Positions 56,727 to 64,000 of a stretch of 64,000 nt of DNA are shown one piece after another. Within the stretch, counting starts at the first letter, position 1. Each line of letters begins with the position of its first letter. The notes below the pieces were generated by a model that saw only the letters and a list, made by a program, of their open reading frames with translations, was not told the origin of the DNA and ran no database searches. The stretch is from Xenopus tropicalis (lineage: Eukaryota; Chordata; Amphibia; Anura; Pipidae): positions 197,002,372 through 197,066,371 of the forward strand of contig NC_030677.2 of assembly GCF_000004195.4 (NCBI RefSeq). The letters are read 5' to 3'. Made by a program: the position numbers and the translations under genes.

Positions 56727-58098
56727 TGCAACTCTGTATGTCTAAGATGGTTCTTATGGGTTTTTTATCATTTCTTGTTTCTCTCATGGGATAGGAATAT
56801 CTAAAATAGCAATGTACAAAATTGATTCTTGTGGTGCAGGTGAGGATTTTATTAGCTAGAAATGTCCAGTGCTAATAATAAATGCCAGAGTACTGACGAG
56901 AAAGTGATATGTATCATTTATCTAAATACTACGTTTATAATTATCGTTTAGCAGCCTTTAAATTAAGATTCTAATGCAAACCAGTGGTTTCATTAAAAAA
57001 AAGTAATGGTTTATAAAGGGTTATCCAACATGTATGAATCTTCCACAGGAGGGACAGATGGTGAGGTACTCATCCCAGCATGCAGTGGGCTTGTCAAAAA
57101 ATTATGTTTTGTCAGTTTACTGCTCTTAAACGGAACATATAATGTGTTTATGTAGCTAATGTTTATGTGGCTTGACTTTGATATATAATGTAAAATTGCT
57201 CAGAATGACCTTCTAAGCACTTTCGCAGTTAATAATTTGTTTCCAAAGCTATTAAGCAGTTTATATATTTCAGTATAAGTTTTGCACTATTAGCAATTTT
57301 ACATTACATTTTTTAAGGTTTACTTATCCTTTATAGACCGTTTTTTGGGCCATGTCTGTGTTAGAAATGATTATGTACAATGTCTTCTTGTCTAGATGCA
57401 TAATGTGATGGCACATACTTGTTATTTATTGCCCTTTTTAACTGATTAAAGCTAATAGTTGTGTTGCTGCCACACTTATTTGTTCAGTTTTACACAAAAA
57501 AAAGTGTTAGCCCGCTGGTCCCTAAATATCATTTTTAACACATTGGCCACAACCCCCCCCCCCCCGAGAGAGGGAAAGAAAGCTTAGCTTCTGATGTGTT
57601 ATGTTACTATGTGTCATATCCCTGTGAAAGGAGATACAAACCCAAAAATAACCTTTTGCCTTTTAAAGCAAAAGTCATTCTACACATCTTTCAATGTACG
57701 CTCATAAAAGGTTTTCATTTGTTATTAAGCCATTTGCTCATATAAAACCATGTCTTATCTGCCCCTGTTTATTTGAAACCGATATAGCAAAGGTTAGCTT
57801 TGCAATCTTCTTCACAGCTGCCTTCTGCAACATTGTTTCAGAAGTCAGAACCAGCAGTGTTGAAAATAGATAGGCAAAGGGGATGAGTGGTGAAATGTTT
57901 TAAGATAAACTCTGAAAAGTCCAGTTGTTTTAGACTGAATTCTACTAGATATTGTATATCATTACCTAGATGAATGAGAATCTTCATAGACACTGGGAAA
58001 TAGCTTAGAAGTAAAATTCCTTTCTATATATCTCCATCCATGCAAGGTCATTAATATGAGAAGGGAAGGTTCAGTCAGTGTTCTGTGCTCTCTTGCAG

Positions 58099-58225
58099 TC
58101 TTTTGAATCTTTGCTCCCTGAAAAACCAAGATCACTTGTTAAAGTTAGCCATCTCCTGCCTGGATTATAGCCGAGATGGGCTGGCCAGAGTCATTCTTTC
58201 CAAAACCCTGACTGCTTCTACTGAT
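58099..58225 (+). CDS. rictor: rictor exon 22 (residues about 684-726)
   Basis: Encodes CLLNLCSLKNQDHLLKLAIS, then CLDYSRDGLARVILSKTLTA. 127 nt. Acceptor TTGCAG, donor GTGAGT. Confidence 0.97.
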
Positions 58226-58931
58226 GTGAGTATGATCAATCCCTTTGTGGCCATCACAAGTCTCATTTTTGGAGGGGCTGTTTATGGGTATTTATATCTA
58301 CCATATGCCTCATGCATATGTGCTGTGTAGCTGAGCACGAGTGTCCTTGTGGTGTCATGAAGGGAATGTGAGGATGAGCACCGGCACCGCTGTGATACCA
58401 TGATAAGAAGGGAGAAATATACTGTATATTCTGCTGTGGGAACCCTCCTTCCAAATACAGGCAGCTTTGTATTTATGGGGATAGTGGTCCGTCTCGATTG
58501 AGACCTGCAGCAGTTTTCTGCACCGAGAAAAGGCAAAGAAAGGGCCCCTTGCTCGCTGGCTTGGAAGCCATAAATGCCTCCTTGTATATCACAGGTGTAA
58601 AGTGAAATGTGCTCCACTCTACTCACATTCCCCTTTGTTTTTCCATGCTTTTTTATTCTCACTCTTGTTCTTCCATATTAACCCTTTTTGTCACCCTTCC
58701 TGTGATCACCCACCTTCCCTCACTTTGATTCCTTTCCCCATCTTACATTTTCTGCTTCTTTTTTCCCCCCTTATCCCCATTTTCTTCTATTCTGCTCTCC
58801 GTTTCCTTAAAGGAGATGTAGACCCTAACTTTTCCTACCATGGATACAAGTTGGGGACATTTCCCGCACTCCAACCGCATCATTTTTACTGCATGAACAT
58901 TAAACATTAAAATATCTGTCTTTCTGTACAG

Positions 58932-59096
58932 AGCTGCCGGCTGTATGCCACCAAGCACTTGCGAGTCCTTCTGAGAGCCAACGTTGAGTTTTTCAGTAAC
59001 TGGGGCATTGAGCTACTGGTGACCCAGCTGCATGATAAAAGCAAAAATATATCTTCTGAAGCTGTGGACATCTTGGATGAGGCCTGTGAAGACAAG
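58932..59096 (+). CDS. rictor: rictor exon 23 (residues about 727-781)
   Basis: Encodes SCRLYATKHLRVLLRANVEF, then FSNWGIELLVTQLHDKSKN and SSEAVDILDEACEDK, HEAT-like helices. 165 nt, phase 0 both sides. Intron 22 (58226-58931) is pyrimidine-rich at 58600-58810, with a T2-type end (TTAAAGGAGATGTAG) at 58807. Confidence 0.97.
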
Positions 59097-59241
59097 GTGA
59101 TTTGCTTGCTTGCCTAATTAAAACCAATTATTCCTAAGAAAATGCATGTTGTATAAGAACAATCTAAATAGTAACAATATGCTCAATATAAAAATGCAAA
59201 CAGAATATTTTGGTCTGTAAAACATAATTTCTTTCTTTAAG

Positions 59242-59318
59242 GCCAATCTCCATGCACTGATCCAAATGAAACCGGCACTCTCTCATCTCGGGGACAAGGG
59301 GCTTCTCCTTCTCCTTAG
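59242..59318 (+). CDS. rictor: rictor exon 24 (residues about 782-807)
   Basis: Encodes ANLHALIQMKPALSHLGDKG then LLLLL. 77 nt, donor GTGATT, leaving AG of Arg. Confidence 0.97.
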
Positions 59319-59414
59319 GTGATTTGCTTACAGCCTTGCAGTACCAATTCAACAGGAACATTCACCTTGTGGTTTACTAAATGTTTTTTTTTTTTATTAT
59401 TATTATTTTTGCAG

Positions 59415-59493
59415 ATTCATGTCAATTCCAAAAGGCTTCTCTTATTTAAATGAGAGAGGTTATGTGACCAAGCAGCTGGAAAAATGGCAAAAG
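59415..59493 (+). CDS. rictor: rictor exon 25 (residues about 807-833)
   Basis: Encodes RFMSIPKGFSYLNERGYVTK, then QLEKWQK. 79 nt. The acceptor TTTTTGCAG follows a T/A run. Introns 24 and 25 flank it. Confidence 0.97.
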
Positions 59494-59587
59494 GTATTTG
59501 GACAAAGCCGACTCTGGGCAGTTTTCTGTGTTTATCATTTATGAACTGGTAGAATGCTGGTGATTAGCATTGCTCTAATTATCACGT

Positions 59588-59765
59588 AAAGGGGGCCACA
59601 GGCGGGTTTAAGCTGCTGGTTCATGTCCTTCAGACCGATTCAGCAGCTTATCAGCACGTGTATGGGGCCCTCCGCCAGGCCTCCCCGACCAACATCGCCC
59701 AGATGTTGATTTTTCTGTCTGATCGAGGGCTGGTGTTTTGCTCACTGATGCGGTCCACGTTCTGG
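59588..59765 (+). repeat. V-family fragment in intron 25
   Basis: AAGGGGGCCACAGGCGGG, TTTAAGCTGCTGG, ATTCAGCAGCTTATCAGC, GTGTATGGGGCCCTCC and CTCACTGATGCGGTCC, in V order but diverged. Confidence 0.6.
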
Positions 59766-59906
59766 CTTTTCATATCCCCTACATTGTAATGCAATTGTTT
59801 GGTCTGAGAAAGGGACTTTATGGGGATTTTATAGTAAACATAGCAAAAAGGACTTACTTGACCCTCCAATCAAAAATTCTTCTTTTACATGTTATCTTTT
59901 GTTTAG

Positions 59907-60016
59907 GAATACAATTTAAAATATGTAGATCTGATTGAGGAGCAGTTAAACGAAGCTCTCACCACTTATCGCAAGCCAGTTGATGGTGACAACTATGTTC
60001 GGCGTAGCAATCAAAG
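59907..60016 (+). CDS. rictor: rictor exon 26 (residues about 834-870)
   Basis: Encodes EYNLKYVDLIEEQLNEALTT, then YRKPVDGDNYVRRSNQ, highly conserved. 110 nt. Acceptor TTTAG, donor GTACCT. Confidence 0.97.
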
Positions 60017-60107
60017 GTACCTGAGCTGCACCGACCTTTACCCAAATGTTACAGCTGTAAGAAATATGTTTTTTGACTATGTTCCTCTTGCATTTTTATC
60101 TACACAG

Positions 60108-60195
60108 ACAGCAGCGGCCCCATGTTTATTTACCTGTGCATTTGTATGGGCAGCTGGTGTACCATAAGACTGGTTGTCATCTGCTGGAAGTTCAG
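60108..60195 (+). CDS. rictor: rictor exon 27 (residues about 870-899)
   Basis: Encodes RQQRPHVYLPVHLYGQLVYH, then KTGCHLLEVQ. 88 nt. Intron 26 is only 91 bp. Donor GTGAGA. Confidence 0.97.
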
Positions 60196-60357
60196 GTGAG
60201 AGCAATGTATATACACTAGTTCTCTCTGTACTAGCTTATGTGAAGAAGAGGTAGGTGGGTGAGGAATGAAGGGCTGATTGCTGATTATGCTGAATTCTTT
60301 TTTATTATGTTGGTAACTTAATTGGTTTCATTTTTTAATTTTTTTTTTAATTTGAAG

Positions 60358-60450
60358 AATGTTGTCCCAGATCTGAGCTACACTGTCCGATCGCCATCAT
60401 TAGACAAATGGGATGGAATCAAGCAGCTGAAAGCAGCCCTTTGGGCACTG
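60358..60450 (+). CDS. rictor: rictor exon 28 (residues about 900-930)
   Basis: Encodes NVVPDLSYTVRSPSLDKWDG, then IKQLKAALWAL. It is the most diverged HEAT-domain exon relative to mammals in its first half. 93 nt, phase 0 both sides. Acceptor TTTGAAG is weak. Confidence 0.95.
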
Positions 60451-60626
60451 GTGAGTTATGTCTGTTTATAACATTACCCAATGGGACATTACTGGTTCTA
60501 ACTCCTTACATGAGGTACAACTATGCAATGTTATTAATATCATACCACACAAGCACATAGTGACTGGTTGCGTTTAAACAAACCCTCCAGCTGCCACCAC
60601 AAATCTTCCATTTTTCTGTTTTATAG

Positions 60627-60733
60627 GGTAACATTGGGTCTTCGAACTGGGGACTTAATTTACTTCAAGAGGAGAATGTGATCCCTGATATTGTATCTCT
60701 GGCTCAGCATTGTGACGTTCTCTCAATAAGAGG
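60627..60733 (+). CDS. rictor: rictor exon 29 (residues about 931-966)
   Basis: Encodes GNIGSSNWGLNLLQEENVIP, then DIVSLAQHCDVLSIR. 107 nt. Donor GTGAGT, leaving GG of Gly. Intron 29 (60734-61353) shows nothing I recognise. Confidence 0.97.
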
Positions 60734-61353
60734 GTGAGTGTGGTTGCATGGTTTAGAACCCCTTCCTATTGCCTCTGTTGAGGATGCAAGTAGCGTGGCT
60801 TTATTTTCTTATACTTCATTTTAAGTTGAGTGCGGTCTTATTGGCTGATCAGAACAGGTCAAATCTTTGCAGCAGGAGTGCCGATATGTTAGTTTGCAGT
60901 TTTCCAGTAGATCACAGCATTGTGGCATTGCCCACACACCTTTATTAGTTCTCCCTTCTGTGTTCCTTAACGTATTAATATATTCAATAGAATAATTATA
61001 TGGTAACTAAAGAAAAGGGCGCATTTATATGACATAATGATCCAGTGTAATGCAGTGATCACAACAGTGTACCTTGAGGTGGTGGACCCTGATCCAGGGT
61101 GAACCTGACCCTTCCGGATCATGTGTTTGTTCTTCTATTGGGTTATAAACCTGTAGCTCTAAGGAGCCTTATTGTAATCCTCAAATGTCTGCATTACTGT
61201 AGACCTTTGGATCTTTGCCCTAAGTAATCAAAAGAGTTGATTAAGATGTTGGGAGTTGCTGCAGTGAAAATGTGTAGGAAGATTTCTGAACATTTTGCTA
61301 GATATTTGTATTTAAATTTTTCTGAAAAAAACAAAACTCTTTGTGTATTCTAG

Positions 61354-61583
61354 GACCTGCGCGTATGTCCTTGGCCTGCTCAGCAGAACAAAGCAAGGTT
61401 GCGATACCCTAAAGCAGCATAACTGGGATGCCGTAAGGCACAGTCGCAGGCATCTTTGGCCAGTGGTCCCTGATGATATGGAGCAGCTGTGCAATGAGCT
61501 TTCTTCTATACCAAGCACGCTTAGCTTGAACTCTGAGTCGACCAGTTCTCGGCATAATAGCGAGAGTGAACCTGCCCTTCCCA
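61354..61583 (+). CDS. rictor: rictor exon 30 (residues about 966-1043)
   Basis: Encodes GTCAYVLGLLSRTKQGCDTL, then NWDAVRHSRRHLWPVVPDD, CNELSSIPSTLSLNSEST and SSRHNSESEPALP, the end of the HEAT-like domain and entry into the disordered region. The donor is read as A|GTAAGG, because the next exon starts GT that completes Ser. 230 nt. Confidence 0.96.
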
Positions 61584-61984
61584 GTAAGGAATTCAAGTTG
61601 TTTTTGCTATTTATTCACATGTTCTGATTTCAGTGCAGTTAGGCTGAAGTGCACAGATACAACCATAGAACTGCAGTCCCCCTTGGTTCAGCCAGTGCCA
61701 TGTCAATTATCCTAAACAGTTCTGACTCACAGAACAGTCACAAATCAAAATGATTTTGTTCTTAATAAACTATTTCCCACTCGGAGTAGTGAGTGTAATA
61801 ATAGCACCCAGAGTAAGTGCTGCTTTCTCACCACCCCTGCCTGATTGCTTGGCAGTTTATTCCCAGAACAGCACTGTCTTAACTAATGATACACAGAAAT
61901 ATGAAGGCAAAGTAGAGAGGTGCAGGGGAGTTATTTTTATTTTCTCTTACATGGCGGGGGGTTGGGGGGGCATTGTCTGCAAAG

Positions 61985-62105
61985 TAACATAGGTTGAAAA
62001 AAGACACACGTCCGCCACATTGTCTATTATGTCTAAGTGAAACCTGCCTAACTGCTAAATGATCCAGAGGAAGGCAAAACACCCATTTGAGGCCTCTCCT
62101 AACTT
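61985..62105 (+). repeat. Frog interspersed repeat (TAGGTTGAAAAAAG type)
   Basis: ACATAGGTTGAAAAAAGACA, then GATCCAGAGGAAGGCAAAAC and TTGAGGCCTCTCC. Related to 9980-10075 in the first part. Confidence 0.5.
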
Positions 62106-62194
62106 AGTTTCTATAAGTTTCTATAGAGGTCAATTGGAGTTGTCATAGGCAAAGTTAAGCTAGTTTTCAAACTCAAAATGTTTTTGAATTTGTA

Positions 62195-62303
62195 AACTCA
62201 GGAGTTTTTTTTATTCATATTTTTTAACTGATCTATATTGCTTTAAATTCTGTTTTCTTTTCAAAAAGCTTAAGTTGTCTTTGGGTGGTGTTCCCCTTTA
62301 AGC
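62195..62303 (+). repeat. G-type MITE, right-end fragment
   Basis: TTCTTTTCAAAAAGCTTAAG, TTGTCTTTGGGTGG and TGTTCCCCTTTAA match 1608-1653. Confidence 0.7.
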
Positions 62304-62378
62304 ATAACACTTGACAAATACAGTGTGTTGCCCTACCTGTTTAAGTGCCGTTCTGAACAAAATTGACCTTTTTCCCAG

Positions 62379-63393
62379 GTATGTTCATCATCGAGGACGA
62401 ACGATTTGCAAACTCATCGACAAACTCATTTTTTTTCAACGAGGAGCCCGAGCAAATGTTTTACGATAAACCCCTGAAGGACAAAGACCGCAGTCCATTC
62501 ACCCTCCTCGCTCAGAGTAAGTTCGTGAAGAATCGTTTTTTAAATTCGCTGACCCTTCCAAGTAAGAAAATTCGGAGCAGTAGCAGCAGCAGCAGCAGCG
62601 ACCCTAAAGGGAATAAGCTCCTTACAGAAAGCAAACAGGGCTTGCGAAGGAACAGAACCATCACAGATCCTTGCAGTGATGTGGACTATAACTCTATGGA
62701 CAGCTTAGGCTCGGTCTTCAAAATTCCGAAAGTAAACCCTCGCCTGGAGATATCTTCTGTCAACAGAAACACAGATGACACTGGCAGCACCCCCAGTTTT
62801 ACAGAAAATGACCTAAAGCTTCCAAAATATCTGGGAAACGAAATTCACAGAGACCATACAAGCAGAGAAAGACTAATAGGCGATGGTTCTACCAACACCC
62901 ACTTTAAGAGCCGCAGCCTGAGTTTCAATACGGACACCACAACGAGCGGTATAAGCTCAATGAGCTCAAGTCCTTCCAGAGAGACTGTGGGAATAGACAC
63001 TACAACCCTTGATACTGACTGTGGGAGTTTAAGTACAGTAGTAAGCACCAAAACTGTTAGGCCAAGCCACCCAACCATACTGCACCTCCCTCTTTCAAAA
63101 TCGAACTCTGTGTCTCTGGTACCTCCCGGCTCCGCCCATACACTTCCTAGAAGAGCACAATCCCTTAAGGCACCTTCAATTGCTGCCATAAAGAATTTAG
63201 CAGATTATAACTTTAGCTACACGAGTTCTCGGGACGCTTTTGGCTACGCAACGTTAAAGCGGATTCAGCAGCAGCGGATGCATTCTTCACTGTCGCACTC
63301 TGAAGCCTTAGCTTCTCCTGCCAAAGATGTTCTTTTCACTGATACGATAACCATGAAGACAGGGAGCTTGGACTCTAGACTAACGTCCAGCAG
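62379..63393 (+). CDS. rictor: rictor exon 31, disordered phospho-region (residues about 1043-1381)
   Basis: 1015 nt, the largest exon. Starts SMFIIEDERFANSSTNS and runs through NTDTTTSGISSMSSSPSRET, SKSNSVSLVPPGS, LPRRAQSLKAPSI and DAFGYATLKRIQQQRMH to TSSR. It keeps the S6-kinase type site RRNRTITD with Thr at 62663-62665, equivalent to Thr1135 of human. A run of eight Ser (62576-62599) is encoded mainly by AGC triplets where mammals have three. Splice donor GTAAAT at 63394. Confidence 0.97.
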
Positions 63394-64000
63394 GTAAATT
63401 TGTTCATCAAGTACAGGTTCTGTTGTTGTGATCAATTGCACACGTTATCAGAACTTATAAGCTCTCCATTCGTTATGCCCTTGGGCCAGTCGGGTGGAGA
63501 CCATTATATGGCCACAGTTTTACTAAGGTTCCAAGGAGCATTTTAAAAATGTTGCACTTGTGTTTAAATACCTTAAGGTTTCCATTTTGGTTACATGATA
63601 TTCTTGGTATTGAGACTGCTCTGCAGCATAAGTTCAGATTTTTATTATGTCTTATCCAGGGTCCACTTTCAAAATGGTCCACAGGCCAAGTTTTTGTCTG
63701 CATTCATTCAGTAACATGCTCTGTAAATTTATAATAATGTCTTTGATTTGTTCCATCAGCTTCCTTGCCCTTTTGGCAGCAATTAAATATTTACTGGATA
63801 CATTTTTCAAAAACACGCCATTTTTTAATTATCCCTTAGACACTGAAATGATTGCAACAGTATCCTCTTAGTTACATTTCCAAGCCAAATTGCTCCTTAA
63901 ATTTGAAACTTGTGTAGCAATTTACATTATCACATGATCTAAAGATCAAAAGTATATGATTTTAAGGGTTTGGATTTGGTTTAGCCACCTTGATTCAGAC
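63394..64000 (+). other. rictor: rictor intron 31, 5' part
   Basis: The last 607 bases of the window. No repeat, exon or RNA gene was recognised. The remaining C-terminal exons lie downstream. Confidence 0.7.

Larger units (their letters stand above)
55213..58098 (+). other. rictor: rictor intron 21
   Basis: 2.9 kb. Holds the nested MITE stack at 55610-56726. Nothing recognised in 55213-55609. In 56727-58098 a T2-type end (TTAAGGTTTACTTATCC) lies near 57316 and a run of C at 57549; otherwise nothing. Confidence 0.75.
61584..62378 (+). other. rictor: rictor intron 30
   Basis: 795 bp, with a frog interspersed repeat at 61985-62105 and a G-type end at 62195-62303. Nothing recognised in 61584-61984. 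Confidence 0.7.
7086..63393 (+). other. rictor: rictor gene, partial: exons 2-31 of the mTORC2 scaffold
   Basis: Rictor is the defining scaffold of mTOR complex 2, which phosphorylates AGC kinases such as AKT, SGK and PKC, with mTOR, mLST8 and SIN1 as partners. Thirty exons read in order reproduce the vertebrate Rictor protein from residue 17 to about 1381 with high identity. Total coding length is 4093 nt and phases match at every junction. Known layout of the family: an armadillo domain (about 26-487), a HEAT-like domain (about 526-1007), a long disordered region, and a C-terminal domain that lies outside this window. Exon 1 lies upstream of base 1. No stop codon or frameshift was seen in any exon, so this is a functional copy. 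Which Xenopus species or subgenome this is cannot be decided from the sequence alone. Confidence 0.97.

Noticed and set aside
61583..61585. Exon 30 ending with AG
   Set aside because: Ending at A with donor GTAAGG keeps the frame into GT|ATG of exon 31; ending after AG would leave a TAAG donor and break the frame.
1..64000. tRNA, rRNA or snRNA genes
   Set aside because: No cloverleaf with A and B boxes or snRNA core was recognised by eye. A tRNAscan-SE or Infernal run would be decisive.

Overview
The window is genomic DNA from a frog, almost certainly Xenopus. It carries one protein-coding gene, rictor, the scaffold subunit of mTOR complex 2, on the + strand and cut at both window edges. Thirty consecutive coding exons can be placed from 7086 to 63393. 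Their splice phases agree throughout and all introns are GT-AG. They correspond to exons 2-31 of the mammalian gene (about residues 17-1381 of roughly 1700). Exon 1 and the C-terminal exons lie outside. Exon and residue numbers below assume exon 1 has the mammalian length (residues 1-17). No second host gene was found.

Layout: 1-7085 is the end of intron 1. Introns 2 (14.4 kb), 3 (9.0 kb) and 6 (8.3 kb) take up most of the 5' half. From 41664 onward exons are dense, and exon 31 (1015 nt) encodes the start of the disordered, phosphorylated part. The armadillo part is coded by exons 3-17, the HEAT-like part by exons 18-30, and the disordered region starts in exons 30-31.

The introns are full of mobile DNA, mostly non-autonomous inverted-repeat elements (MITEs). 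Families are nicknamed here: T2-like (TTAA targets, ends TTAAAGG-); P (ends with TATCCGGAAA and 113-bp internal units); V and W (ends AGGTGGCCATACAC-like, TTA/TAA targets); N (ends GGGGCCCAT-like, 3-bp target duplications); hAT-type (8-bp target duplications). These assignments rest on termini and target duplications, not on a library search. Several are nested, and members of three families carry internal tandem arrays (52, 62 and 113 bp).

The largest element is a DIRS-type tyrosine-recombinase retrotransposon at 35951-41416 in intron 6, in the same orientation as rictor. It has inverted termini, an internal complementary region spelling the circle junction, broken gag and RT/RNase H frames, and an open recombinase frame with R, H-x-x-R and Y in place. 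It sits inside an older MITE whose uninterrupted sister copy, also in this window, shows the empty site and the absence of a target duplication.
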